A stretch of DNA of 64,000 nt from the NCBI GenBank assembly GCA_030027265.1, contig JASENG010000002.1, positions 310,001-374,000 of the forward strand, given 5' to 3'. The notes under the pieces are model-generated. The model was given only the letters and a program-made list of their open reading frames with translations, made no database searches and was not told the DNA's origin. Positions 25,329 to 33,274 of the stretch are shown piece by piece. The position numbers were made by a program, and so were the translations under genes. This stretch comes from Lysinibacillus fusiformis (lineage in GTDB: Bacteria > Bacillota > Bacilli > Bacillales_A > Planococcaceae). The stretch's first letter is position 1. Each line of letters opens with the position of its first letter.

Positions 25329-25943
25329 TTATGACTCATTCTGCGTAAAGAGCAGCTTTATTCCAAAACCAATAAGAACGATTCCCGTCAGTTTTTCCAT
25401 ATAGTTTTGAACAGTTGCTGACATTAGCCATTCACGGATATAAGTTAAACAGAAAACGTAGAAGACAAACCAAAGGATGGATAATACGGCATAAAAGCTT
25501 CCCATCACAAAAAGTTCAACCATTGCATTTTCTTGGGAGCTGACAAATTGAGGCAGAAACGTGATGAAGAAAACAGCTACTTTCGGATTAAGCAGGTTTG
25601 ATAAAAACCCTTCTTTAAATGGAGATCCTTTTGAATGACGATGAGTTTCCGTTTCCGCCACAGCGTCAGTGCTTTTTCGAGTAATCAGCGATTGAACACC
25701 TAAATAGATTAAATAGATGGCTCCTACCCACTTTAAAATTGAAAAGGCCACTGCCGATTGAAGAACTAAAGCAGATAGTCCAAGGGTTGCAGCCAGTGTA
25801 TGGCCAAGCGAACCAGTTGTAATCCCAAAGGCCATCATTAATCCGTCTTTCTTGCCCCCTGCAATTGTGCGCTTTGTAATCAAAGCCGTATCTACCCCAG
25901 GACTCATCACCACGAATAACGTCATTAATATAAACGAAATCAT
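25329..25943 (-). CDS. LysE family translocator
   Basis: 204 residues starting MISFILMTLFVVMSPGVD with six membrane segments. The conserved opening PGVDTALITKRTIAGGKKDGLMMAFGITTG and the LLNPKVAVFFITFLPQF segment identify the LysE/RhtB amino-acid exporter superfamily. The transported amino acid cannot be told. The gene is divergent from an XRE-cupin regulator with two palindromes between them, the standard pairing for an exporter controlled by its own regulator. AGGAGGGG is the ribosome site. Confidence 0.92.
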   Translation of the reverse strand: MISFILMTLFVVMSPGVDTALITKRTIAGGKKDGLMMAFGITTGSLGHTLAATLGLSALVLQSAVAFSILKWVGAIYLIYLGVQSLITRKSTDAVAETETHRHSKGSPFKEGFLSNLLNPKVAVFFITFLPQFVSSQENAMVELFVMGSFYAVLSILWFVFYVFCLTYIREWLMSATVQNYMEKLTGIVLIGFGIKLLFTQNES

Positions 25944-25978
25944 TGTCTCCCCTCCTGTTGTTCACCCTTACTGAATAT

Positions 25979-26037
25979 GTTAAATTAAATTTAACACCTA
26001 AACAGGATATGTACAACGAAATTTTAGAAAATTCTAA
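25979..26037. promoter_or_regulatory. Two palindromic operators between lysE-like and xre genes
   Basis: GTTAAATTAAATTTAAC (25979-25995) is a perfect 7+3+7 palindrome and TTAGAAAATTCTAA (26024-26037) a perfect 6+2+6 palindrome. Both lie between divergent start codons at 25943 and 26055, so they are the probable sites for the XRE regulator or its promoters. Confidence 0.55.
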
Positions 26038-26054
26038 TTTAATGGAGGAGAAAA

Positions 26055-26600
26055 ATGAGTCAATCATTTGTCGGATTAAAGGTTGAACACTATCGAAAAA
26101 ATGCGGGTCTTTCCTTAAGAGAACTAGCCAAGCAAGCAGATATCACTCCTTCTATGCTTAGCCAAATTGAAAAAGGACATTCCAATCCGTCAATTCAGAC
26201 GTTGAAATCGCTAGCAAAAGCATTAGATGTTCCTGTCTTTACATTTTTAATGGATGAAGTGGATACAAGAGAGCTTGTGGTGAGAGGCGATCAACGGAAG
26301 CAAATCACGATCGATGGTTTGGAATATGAATTAATTTCCCCTGACTTTACAAGCCAATTGGCAACGGCCATTATGCATTTAAAACCAGGGACCTCTTCTT
26401 CTGAAACACCCATGTCTCATAAAGGAGAAGAAGTTGCTTTTGTCTTAAAGGGGCCGATTCATTTATCACTCTTAGGAGATGCGTATAAATTGGATACTGG
26501 AGATAGCGTAAAAATTCCCGCGCAAGCCTTGCATATGTGGCGTAATCCATCCAATGAGCCTGTCAGCATCCTCTTTTCAGTGACACCCCCATCTTTTTAG
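26055..26600 (+). CDS. XRE-cupin transcriptional regulator
   Basis: 181 residues. An N-terminal helix-turn-helix of the XRE type (GLSLRELAKQADITPSMLSQIEKG, broken as two helices around residues 18-40) is followed by a cupin sensor domain from about residue 105 (MSHKGEEVAFVLKG, LDTGDSVKIPAQALHMWRNPS). Cupin sensors in such regulators bind an amino acid or similar ligand. It is divergent from the LysE-like exporter, which is its probable target. GGAGGAGAAAA is the ribosome site. Confidence 0.92.
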   Translation: MSQSFVGLKVEHYRKNAGLSLRELAKQADITPSMLSQIEKGHSNPSIQTLKSLAKALDVPVFTFLMDEVDTRELVVRGDQRKQITIDGLEYELISPDFTSQLATAIMHLKPGTSSSETPMSHKGEEVAFVLKGPIHLSLLGDAYKLDTGDSVKIPAQALHMWRNPSNEPVSILFSVTPPSF

Positions 26601-26614
26601 ATGTTAATTGATAT

Positions 26615-26650
26615 AAATCCATTTTGAAAAAGCTTAACCTAGATGGATTT
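26615..26650 (+). terminator. Terminator of the XRE-cupin gene
   Basis: AAATCCAT pairs with ATGGATTT with a long loop, and the strand continues TTTATTTG. Confidence 0.6.
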
Positions 26651-26875
26651 TTATTTGTGTTATTCAACAATCACTAAGAACACTCTATCTCTAGAATTGT
26701 GCCCTATTGTTGAATACGCTGCTAAAATAATGTATGTGTACTATGCCATTAATCTTTTTTTAGCTTTCTATTCCCAATAACGCACCTTCATTTTTGCATA
26801 TTGTTCTGCATAATTTTGCTATTTTTTATCAAAACTTCTTGATTAAAATAACTTCGTATTCATCAATCCTAGAGA

Positions 26876-26881
26876 TATAAT
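26876..26881 (+). promoter_or_regulatory. -10 element of the micro-ORF unit
   Basis: TATAAT stands 29 bases before the GGAGGAGG ribosome site region and ATG at 26910. The candidate -35 (TTCGTA at 26853-26858, 17-base spacer) is weak. Confidence 0.45.
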
Positions 26882-26909
26882 TATGGGAATAATCGGAGGA
26901 GGTATAAAA

Positions 26910-26990
26910 ATGAAACAAGCAACTCTCCATCAATGGCAGAAAAATCATCATAAACAAATTGCAGAATTTCATAAAAATCATGGAAATTGA
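26910..26990 (+). CDS. 26-residue histidine-rich micro-peptide
   Basis: An ATG behind CGGAGGAGGTATAAAA opens a 26-codon frame, MKQATLHQWQKNHHKQIAEF then HKNHGN, ending at a TGA. It is rich in histidine, lysine and glutamine and has no hydrophobic segment. The strong ribosome site, the upstream TATAAT and the downstream terminator argue that the unit is expressed. The next frame starts inside its last codons. The two frames could also be one peptide with a frameshift at about 26985. I know no family. Confidence 0.5.
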   Translation: MKQATLHQWQKNHHKQIAEFHKNHGN

Positions 26991-27084
26991 AATACACCGT
27001 GGTGAAAATGGAAAAGGTTTGTTGGCTAAATGGGAAAGATTTTTTTATAAAAATATCATATCTCCTCTAAAGAATATAAAATAA
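26980..27084 (+). CDS. 34-residue basic amphipathic micro-peptide
   Basis: The ATG at 26980 overlaps the end of the previous micro-ORF by 11 bases and opens MEIEIHRGENGKGLLAKWER, continuing FFYKNIISPLKNIK to a TAA. The C-terminal half looks like a cationic amphipathic helix. It has no ribosome site of its own, so it would depend on coupling to the upstream frame or be its shifted continuation. The intrinsic terminator begins 9 bases after its stop. Confidence 0.4.
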   Translation: MEIEIHRGENGKGLLAKWERFFYKNIISPLKNIK

Positions 27085-27093
27085 TACCTATTG

Positions 27094-27126
27094 ATTGAAC
27101 TGTCCTTGGTACAGTTCAATTTTTTT
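27094..27126 (+). terminator. Terminator of the micro-ORF unit
   Basis: ATTGAACTGT pairs perfectly with ACAGTTCAAT around a 7-base loop and is followed directly by TTTTTT. Confidence 0.9.
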
Positions 27127-27263
27127 GGAATTCCTTTCAAGCGAGACTACTTTTGAAGCTGATACTAAAAAAAGACACAATTCCATGTACAGGAATTACG
27201 TCCGATTGTTGGAGTATTTTGATAGTGATTACTGCTTATTACCAGTGAAATCTTTTAATTTTT

Positions 27264-27458
27264 CTAATAAACTTCTTTATTCTTAGTCCCTGTCAAAATA
27301 GAACTAAAAAACGGCAACCAAATCCCAAATAAAACAAACGCCACAGTGTAATGACCAAAAGAAAATAAAATAAACGGCGCAACCAATAGTACTATCATCA
27401 AAACTACTACAATGACTTGAAATTTTCCCTTTTTCTGATCATTCAAATGTTTCACCAC
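27264..27458 (-). CDS. Small two-pass membrane protein
   Basis: 64 residues from a GTG at 27458, or 60 from a TTG at 27446 that is better spaced from GAGGTGG. Two hydrophobic segments (about 13-32 and 36-55) flank a short turn, and both ends are charged (NDQKKGKFQ and GTKNKEVY). The layout resembles short Bacillus membrane peptides of unknown role. No neighbour suggests a function. Confidence 0.5.
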   Translation of the reverse strand: MVKHLNDQKKGKFQVIVVVLMIVLLVAPFILFSFGHYTVAFVLFGIWLPFFSSILTGTKNKEVY

Positions 27459-27620
27459 CTCTTCAGTTCCAATAACTTATGTTTCATTTTACAGTTTTTA
27501 CAATTATTAATAATCCCCTTGATATACCCCTAACCTTTTCTCTAGAAAAGCGCAAAATCGATTAATATCGAAAATTGGTTTCTATGTTATTAGTCTAAAG
27601 CCTCCATTAATTCAACAAAG

Positions 27621-28055
27621 TTAGTTATCATTATTATGCAGTTCAAATGATTCTTCAAATTCGTCCCATTTTACATTTACTTTTATCACTTCATCTTCAC
27701 GAACCTTTGCCCCTCCTTTTGATTTACCGGAAGACAAAAACGCTGCTTTTGATGGTGGTTCCGTGAACTCTTCGGTGCTTGTGCCACTACTAAAAGTAGT
27801 TTCATAGGAATATTCAAGTTTTTTTAATGAAGACAATTCTTCTAAAGCTCCCTTATATCTTAAAACAAACTCATAGCCATCTTCGTTCGAATAGGTTTTT
27901 ACGCCGCCTTTTTCTCCCCATTTTTCGGTTCCTTTATATGAGTAATCAGCTTCCCAGTGCACACTTTCTCCGCTAAATTTATAATCATTAATCGTAGTTT
28001 CCGAACAAGCTGTTAGAAGTATTAGTGTAAATAATAATATAATTATTTTCTTCAA
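27621..28055 (-). CDS. Lipoprotein of unknown function
   Basis: GGGGGAGTGAAT precedes a TTG at 28055, giving 144 residues starting (M)KKIIILLFTLILLTACSE with lipobox LTAC. The mature part begins TTINDYKFSGESVHWEADY and includes repeated Y-x-Y-x strands (FVLRYKGALEEL, KLEYSYETTFSSGTS) and a closing IKVNVKWDEFEESFEL, suggesting a beta-sandwich outer-face protein. Similar lipoproteins of about this size are common in Bacillus without known role. It stands alone, upstream of a 0.9-kb non-coding repeat region. Confidence 0.75.
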   Translation of the reverse strand: MKKIIILLFTLILLTACSETTINDYKFSGESVHWEADYSYKGTEKWGEKGGVKTYSNEDGYEFVLRYKGALEELSSLKKLEYSYETTFSSGTSTEEFTEPPSKAAFLSSGKSKGGAKVREDEVIKVNVKWDEFEESFELHNNDN

Positions 28056-28212
28056 ATTCACTCCCCCCAAAATATTGTATTGAATTATCTTCTTATATAC
28101 CTATTTCAACAAGCATCCAAATAATACCTCCATCAGCATTAAATGGCCATTATTCCTATGAATTTTAAACTACATTTACGGACGTTCAGTTTAGCAGCCA
28201 AATCTGATTAAT

Positions 28213-28407
28213 AAACGGAAAATTTCCTCTTAATTAGAAAACCAAGTAGAAAAAGTTTGAAATAGAGGGAGAAATTCCGCCTATCGACTTGAAAAACTAT
28301 AAAATGGAGTCTTTTCTTTGGTATAGTCGGAAAATCTCCCCTTAATTAGCTCGAAACAAGTCCCGTTCGGCAAATAACCGGAAAACTTCCGTTTATAATT
28401 TCGCTAG
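28213..28407. repeat. Dispersed intergenic repeat, copy 1
   Basis: Four GGAA/TTCC modules lie about 50 bases apart (ACGGAAAATTTCCTCTTA, GGGAGAAATTCCGCCTAT, AGTCGGAAAATCTCCCC, AACCGGAAAACTTCCG), joined by conserved linkers such as ATCGACTTGAAAAA and TTCGGCAAATAACCG. Copies with the same order occur at 28631-28830 and 32265-32450. The region 28056-28930 contains no gene that I can support. Confidence 0.85.
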
Positions 28408-28630
28408 ATACGTAATGAAGAAGCAAAATTATTGGTGATGGGTGAACCAATAAAAAAAACTCTCTTTATTCAAAGAAAGCGCCTGTTAATTGAAGAAATA
28501 AATAATCTTCCCTAAATCATCGTTTTGACTAGCCCTATCAAGAATAAATTGTGATACAGTTTTAGAAGAAACTAGAATTTGGAATTTCCCTCTTCCGCTA
28601 ATCACGATTACGTTCCAAGCTTGAGAAATA

Positions 28631-28830
28631 GACGGAAAAATTCCGCTTACTTTGAAAATCAAGTGGAAAATAACTTATATAAACGGAGAAATTCCGCCTC
28701 TCGACTTGAAAAACGTAATAATGGAAGCATTTTCTCCCCATAGTCGGAAAATCTCCCCTTATTAAGCCCCAAAACTAGCTTCCTTCGGCAAATAACCGAA
28801 AAATCTCCGCTTATTTAACTTTTCGCTAGC
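28631..28830. repeat. Dispersed intergenic repeat, copy 2
   Basis: The same module order as at 28213 is found about 418 bases further on (GACGGAAAAATTCCGC, ACGGAGAAATTCCGCCTC, TAGTCGGAAAATCTCCCC, TTCGGCAAATAACCG). Single-base differences between copies tend to keep the short inverted symmetry around AATT. Confidence 0.85.
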
Positions 28831-28930
28831 TACTTCATCTTAAATAGATCAAAGAAATCCTCATTAGGAGGCAAAATAAAGTGAACGAAATGTTCGATCG
28901 CTGCATCTAATCAGTAAAGGAGGCATGGAA

Positions 28931-29437
28931 ATGGATGAACTCGAGCTTGCCAATCAAGCGATTAACGGAAATGAAGCTGCACTGCTTCAGCTTTTACATC
29001 TATATAAAGAGCCCATGTATCGGGTTGCTTATAGCTACATGCAAAATGAACATGATGCGAATGACGCCCTGCAGGAAATGACCTACCAATGCTTAAAAAA
29101 CATTCACAAAGTTCAACTGCCCCAGTATTTTAAAACCTGGCTAGTGCGCATTGTGATTAATACCTGTTTAATGATGAAACGACAGCAAAAACGGATTGTC
29201 GTGACGGATGATTTACAGGAGCAGCCTCAGAATATGTCAGAGCTATTTGAACTTAACGATGTCATTTCACTGCTTCCCATCGAGCAGCAGGAGCTGATTC
29301 ATTTGAAGTACTTTAAAGATCTAAAGAATAGTGATATTGCAATTCTGCAAAATATTCCTGAGGGTACTGTTAAATCGAGATTACATAAAACTTTAAAGAA
29401 GCTTCGTCAGTTTTTAGGAGAGGGGGGCACTTCATGA
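28931..29437 (+). CDS. ECF-type sigma-70 factor
   Basis: AAGGAGG lies 7 bases before the ATG at 28931 and touches an earlier in-frame ATG at 28925, so I use 28931 (168 residues, MDELELANQAINGNE). Region 2 (YRVAYSYMQNEHDANDALQE) and region 4 (LPIEQQELIHLKYFKDL, then PEGTVKSRLHKTLKKL) are intact and there is little else, as in the ECF group. It overlaps the DUF4179 gene by ATGA, which should encode its anti-sigma factor. The signal is unknown. Confidence 0.9.
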   Translation: MDELELANQAINGNEAALLQLLHLYKEPMYRVAYSYMQNEHDANDALQEMTYQCLKNIHKVQLPQYFKTWLVRIVINTCLMMKRQQKRIVVTDDLQEQPQNMSELFELNDVISLLPIEQQELIHLKYFKDLKNSDIAILQNIPEGTVKSRLHKTLKKLRQFLGEGGTS

Positions 29438-30753
29438 GTCAATTGGATAAAGAACAACAGCAAAGATATGCAGAACTACTAGATTCAGTGCCAATGGAAA
29501 CGTTACAGCCAGAAGCTCAGCTAAATGCCTACAAACGATTCACGAAACAAAGAACTCGCCATAAGCGACTTATTCGATTCACAATTGCTGCGAGCATTCT
29601 TATGATACTCTTTATTGGCTCCATTCGGGTATCCCCTGCTTTTGCTAATGCAGTCGCACAATTACCAGGATTAAAGCCGCTTGTGAATATGATTGCTTTA
29701 GATAAAGGAATTGAGGATATTTTAAATAACGAATATTACGAGGAAATAAATGCGAGTCAAACGATTGACGGAAAAACAGTTACAATTACGGGTGTTGTAG
29801 CGGATGAATCGGGAATGATTATTTCTTATAAACTGAATTCAAACGAAGATTTAGCGAATTTCAGTGGTATGGAAACGACAGTAAAGCAGAACGGTCAGCT
29901 CGTGAATGCATCGGTTGGCAGCAGCTGGACAGCAAAACCCGAAGGAACATATGAAGCGGAAGATACAATCGACGTAGTCGCGAGTCAGGGCATGGATTAT
30001 TCTTCAAAGGATTTCGAGCTTCTATTATCATTTCATGATCATCCAGAAACAGTATTTGACATACCATTCACATTAAAAAATGAAGTGAAGGAATCTAAAC
30101 GATACGCAATTAACAAGGATTTGATGGTAGATGGTCAACGTTTGACGATTCATGAACTCGTTATTTCTCCTATTAGATCCGAGTTGAAAATGTCCATTGA
30201 TGCATCAAATTCAAAGAAAATATTAAACTTTGGGGATATTCGAATATTAGATGAACATCAAGAAGAATGGGGAAAAATTAAAAACGGCTATGCAGGATTC
30301 GGTAATTATGAAGATGATATATTTAGCATTCTGTTAGAAAGCAATTATTTCCGCATACCAGAAAGCATTACAATTGAACTGCGAGAAATCGAAGCAATCG
30401 ATAAGACCGATCAATTTATAGTAGTAGACTTTGATAAGAAGCTAATTATTAACCAGCCTGAGAAAATTAATATAGAACTCGAAATAAAAGATAATTATGA
30501 AATTCAATATAAAATTGAACCCTACAAAAAGAACGAACATAAAGCGGTGTTTGATCATTTTATCGATGCAAAAGGAAATATATTCAATTCATATAGTACC
30601 TCGATTTCAGAATATGAGGACTATATGCTAATCGGGGAGTTTTTTGATTTAAAAAATGCCGAAAAGCTTCCCGTTAACCCAGTAAAACTTGCAGTATCCC
30701 GCTATGAAGAATATCTAACGGGCGTTGGACGTATCCAAGTAGAGCTTGAATAA
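29434..30753 (+). CDS. DUF4179 anti-sigma factor
   Basis: 439 residues. The short cytosolic N-terminus (about 1-40) should bind the sigma factor, a membrane segment follows (about 41-62), and the DUF4179 extracytoplasmic region begins SPAFANAVAQLPGLKPLVNM. The rest of the protein is a long beta-rich domain (VTITGVVADESGMIISYKLN). The start overlaps the sigma gene by four bases. This is the classical membrane anti-sigma arrangement, releasing the sigma factor when an envelope signal is sensed. A paralogous pair is at 57755-59304. Confidence 0.88.
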   Translation: MSQLDKEQQQRYAELLDSVPMETLQPEAQLNAYKRFTKQRTRHKRLIRFTIAASILMILFIGSIRVSPAFANAVAQLPGLKPLVNMIALDKGIEDILNNEYYEEINASQTIDGKTVTITGVVADESGMIISYKLNSNEDLANFSGMETTVKQNGQLVNASVGSSWTAKPEGTYEAEDTIDVVASQGMDYSSKDFELLLSFHDHPETVFDIPFTLKNEVKESKRYAINKDLMVDGQRLTIHELVISPIRSELKMSIDASNSKKILNFGDIRILDEHQEEWGKIKNGYAGFGNYEDDIFSILLESNYFRIPESITIELREIEAIDKTDQFIVVDFDKKLIINQPEKINIELEIKDNYEIQYKIEPYKKNEHKAVFDHFIDAKGNIFNSYSTSISEYEDYMLIGEFFDLKNAEKLPVNPVKLAVSRYEEYLTGVGRIQVELE

Positions 30754-30829
30754 GCTAGATAAATTTTGCTAAATGGTTAAATTTAGAATACAAAGGTTTG
30801 TATTTGATTTAAATAGAATTACTCAAGAA

Positions 30830-30862
30830 AAGCCGGTTCAATAATAGATTTTGAATCGGCTT
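30830..30862 (+). terminator. Terminator of the sigma/anti-sigma operon
   Basis: AAGCCGGTTCAA pairs with TTGAATCGGCTT with one G-U pair, and the strand continues ATTTAAAG. The rest of 30754-31057 shows no gene. Confidence 0.75.
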
Positions 30863-31057
30863 ATTTAAAGAAAAAGAAAACCGCATCTATTGATCATCTC
30901 TTTTTTGCTAAGTTAGTTAAAACCCTTTTTTCGAAAACCCCTACTCTTAAATGTACCAAAGTTATTTCACCCCTAGCTTAGTTACTTGCAGATAATTTCC
31001 ATATATATTTTTTGAGAGTAATAATTTCCGAAAATCTCAACCTACTTTTGGTAGTAA

Positions 31058-31086
31058 TTGACAAAATAATCTATGTGTAATAAAAT
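31058..31086 (+). promoter_or_regulatory. Consensus promoter for a leaderless message
   Basis: TTGACA (31058-31063) and TAAAAT (31081-31086) are separated by 17 bases. Initiation about 7 bases downstream falls at 31093-31095, on the ATG itself. No ribosome site lies between. Confidence 0.75.
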
Positions 31087-31094
31087 ACTTACAT

Positions 31095-31415
31095 ATGAAA
31101 CATTTTAATTCTGGTGATGAATTACTTCTTGCCCTTGAGGCTTTATCCAATCCACATCGCTTAAAGATTATTAGCGTATTATCAGAAGGTAAGCAATATG
31201 TAAGTCAACTTGCAAGAGAATTAGGCATTAGCAGACCACTGCTTTATCTGCATTTGCAAAAATTAGAGGAGGCTAACCTTGTTTCAAGTGATTTGGAGAT
31301 TTCAGATAGTGGGAAAGCAGTTAAATACTATATGTTGACTCCTTTTCAATTTAACATCGATGAAGAATTAATTCATACATTATCTTCATCTTTAACAATG
31401 AAAAAGAAAAACTAA
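31095..31415 (+). CDS. ArsR-type winged-helix regulator
   Basis: 106 residues starting MKHFNSGDELLLALEALSNP. The winged helix-turn-helix is clear: NPHRLKIISVLSEGKQYVSQL, then REL-GISRPLLYLHLQKLEEANLV, then GKAVKYYML in the wing. Helix-turn-helix proteins of this size without metal-binding cysteines usually sense something other than metals. There is no ribosome site before the ATG, and the promoter at 31058-31086 suggests a leaderless message. It is cotranscribed with the DUF4083-like membrane gene 17 bases downstream. Confidence 0.85.
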   Translation: MKHFNSGDELLLALEALSNPHRLKIISVLSEGKQYVSQLARELGISRPLLYLHLQKLEEANLVSSDLEISDSGKAVKYYMLTPFQFNIDEELIHTLSSSLTMKKKN

Positions 31416-31431
31416 TTAAAGGGGTTAGTAG

Positions 31432-31677
31432 ATGAGTTATTCTACAAGTTTTTTAATACAGAGCCTATTTACAAATTTAATTATTGAATTAATTCCACTG
31501 ATCATCCTGGCATTAATCGTTTGGTTTATTCTTTCACGGTTGATAAAACGTCTCGTACAACAGGCTGATGAAAGACTTGCACTAGAGCGTGAAAATTCTA
31601 TACTACTAAATAAACGTTTTGATGAGCTGAATGAACGTATCGTTATTATTGAAAAAATGCTAAAAGAAGTGGAATGA
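31432..31677 (+). CDS. Small membrane/coiled-coil protein (DUF4083-like)
   Basis: 81 residues starting MSYSTSFLIQSLFTNLIIEL. One membrane segment (about 15-40) is followed by a charged coiled-coil helix (VQQADERLALERENSILLNK, then RFDELNERIVIIEKML). This layout recalls DUF4083 and phage-shock-type partner proteins. The gene follows the ArsR-type regulator and probably works with it or is its target. The ribosome site is AAGGGG. Confidence 0.75.
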   Translation: MSYSTSFLIQSLFTNLIIELIPLIILALIVWFILSRLIKRLVQQADERLALERENSILLNKRFDELNERIVIIEKMLKEVE

Positions 31678-31680
31678 AAA

Positions 31681-31715
31681 AATTCGGACACAATTGAAGG
31701 ATTTGTGTTCGAATT
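31681..31715 (+). terminator. Terminator of the ArsR/DUF4083 operon
   Basis: AATTCGGACACAA pairs with TTGTGTTCGAATT and is followed by TTTTATA. Confidence 0.85.
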
Positions 31716-31788
31716 TTTTATAGAAATGCTATTCATTATCTTCATTACAATCCATACATCTGCCCTTCCCCTCGTTCTCAAAAGCTAA

Positions 31789-31992
31789 TTATTCTATACA
31801 ATATACCGAAGTAAGGGATAAAAAGACGTTCTCTTCTGCCACAACTGTACCAAAGTTTTCAATGCATTCTTCCGATTTGGTTAAGTTTGCTTGGTGATTT
31901 ATATTTATTTGGTCTAGTCTAATAAATGTGACAGTAATAATCGTCGTAACCGCTATTGTTAAAACAAGCCACTTTACCTTATTTTTATTCAT
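31789..31992 (-). CDS. Signal-anchored small hypothetical protein
   Basis: 67 residues starting MNKNKVKWLVLTIAVTTI with a single N-terminal membrane segment to about residue 24 and a short outer domain (QANLTKSEECIENFG, LSLTSVYCIE) with two cysteines that could form a disulfide. A GGGGGG run is 13 bases ahead of the ATG, which is loose. I do not recognise the family. Confidence 0.5.
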   Translation of the reverse strand: MNKNKVKWLVLTIAVTTIITVTFIRLDQININHQANLTKSEECIENFGTVVAEENVFLSLTSVYCIE

Positions 31993-32264
31993 ATCCGTTT
32001 CATTCCCCCCTCTTTTTTATACGTTAGTAAACATTCAGGCAATTATTGGAACCGAAAATGCTAGTTTAATAAAAGCTATCGATACAATCATTATTATTAG
32101 TGCTTTCTAACCTCAAACCTCCTAAAAAGTTTATAGATTGTTACATTCTATAAAAATAAACCATAAACCTTCTCCACTAAAGGAACTCTTATCTTCAATT
32201 TTTGTATCTTCTCTACCGAAGAAAAACGCCTGATTGTAGGATATTAAGGAAGGTCCATAAAAAA

Positions 32265-32450
32265 ACGGAGAATTTCCTCTTAATTAGAAATTAATCAAAA
32301 AATCACCTTAGATAGACGTAGAAATTCCCCCTATCGATCCGAAAAATCGGACAATGGGGGATATTTCTATGATTAGTCGGAATACCTCCCCTTATTTACC
32401 CCGAAGCGAGCTCCATTCGGCAAATAACCGGAAAATCTCTGTTTATTTCA
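32265..32450. repeat. Dispersed intergenic repeat, copy 3
   Basis: The module order of 28213-28407 and 28631-28830 recurs (ACGGAGAATTTCCTC, TAGAAATTCCCCCTATCG, AGTCGGAATACCTCCCC, TTCGGCAAATAACCGGAA). More substitutions than the other two copies suggest an older one. Nothing else is supported between 31993 and 32584. Confidence 0.85.
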
Positions 32451-32584
32451 CTTCTGATACTTACTTAAAATCCTTTGCATCTCCCCTGATTTTCCTTTGG
32501 CAAATTCCAATGCATCCATAAAGAATCCCGCGCTATTCCACTTTCACCCACTAAAAATCAGTTTTCCCTGAAAAGCAATGCCAT

Positions 32585-33274
32585 CTATAAATTTTTCAAC
32601 GCTTCACGTTTGCTTAGGGGCTTTAGCTGGTTGGAAGCGACAAACTCCTTTACCTTCAGAGGATTCGTTTTTGCATATTCTCGCAGCACCCACCCTATCG
32701 CTTTTTGTACAAAGAATTCTTCACTATCCGCCCTATGGAGAATGTATCGAAACAGACGTTCTTCATCGGTTGTCTTCTTGTATTGGAGTTGGTAGAGGAT
32801 TGCCGCTCGTTGCATCCAAAAATTCCCATCTTTAATCCATTGGTCTGCATATTGAGAAAGCAGCTCCGGATAAGTTTTAAACATGTGGCCCATGATATGC
32901 GGAGAAAGCACATCTACGGTATCCCACCACGACTTATTTAGAATCAAAGAACTTAGCCAGGGCATATCCTCGGGAGTAAGCGTCTTTTTTACTTTTTCAA
33001 GTAAATCGAGCGCTGCTTTTTGATACTCTCTTTGTGGATGCTCCCATAATAAGAAAATCACATCTGACAGATTTTCTTTTGGCGGTACTCCATAATCCTT
33101 AAAAAACTGCTTTGTCAGTTTTCGGCGTAGTGGTGTGCGGATTCCCAAAAACTCAAACTGATTCCTCATATAATTCTCTGACCACTCGGCGTACTCCTGA
33201 TCAATATACTGCGAATATAGTTTTATCAGTTCCTCCACATATTGTTTGTTGTTAAACTTTAAGTTGTTCTTCAA
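32585..33274 (-). CDS. DNA alkylation repair protein (AlkD-like)
   Basis: A TTG at 33274 with GGGAG nine bases ahead gives 229 residues, the usual AlkD length; the frame is open further upstream into the DUF1398 gene, but without a start signal. The HEAT-like repeat protein carries YMRNQFEFLGIRTPLRR, WEHPQREYQKAALDLL, NKSWWDTVDVLSPHIMG and EEFFVQKAIGWVLREYAKTN, where W-W-D-D and W-R residues line the lesion pocket of the AlkC/AlkD glycosylases. It would release N3- and N7-alkylated purines. The start overlaps the upstream gene by 23 bases. Confidence 0.88.
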   Translation of the reverse strand: MKNNLKFNNKQYVEELIKLYSQYIDQEYAEWSENYMRNQFEFLGIRTPLRRKLTKQFFKDYGVPPKENLSDVIFLLWEHPQREYQKAALDLLEKVKKTLTPEDMPWLSSLILNKSWWDTVDVLSPHIMGHMFKTYPELLSQYADQWIKDGNFWMQRAAILYQLQYKKTTDEERLFRYILHRADSEEFFVQKAIGWVLREYAKTNPLKVKEFVASNQLKPLSKREALKNL

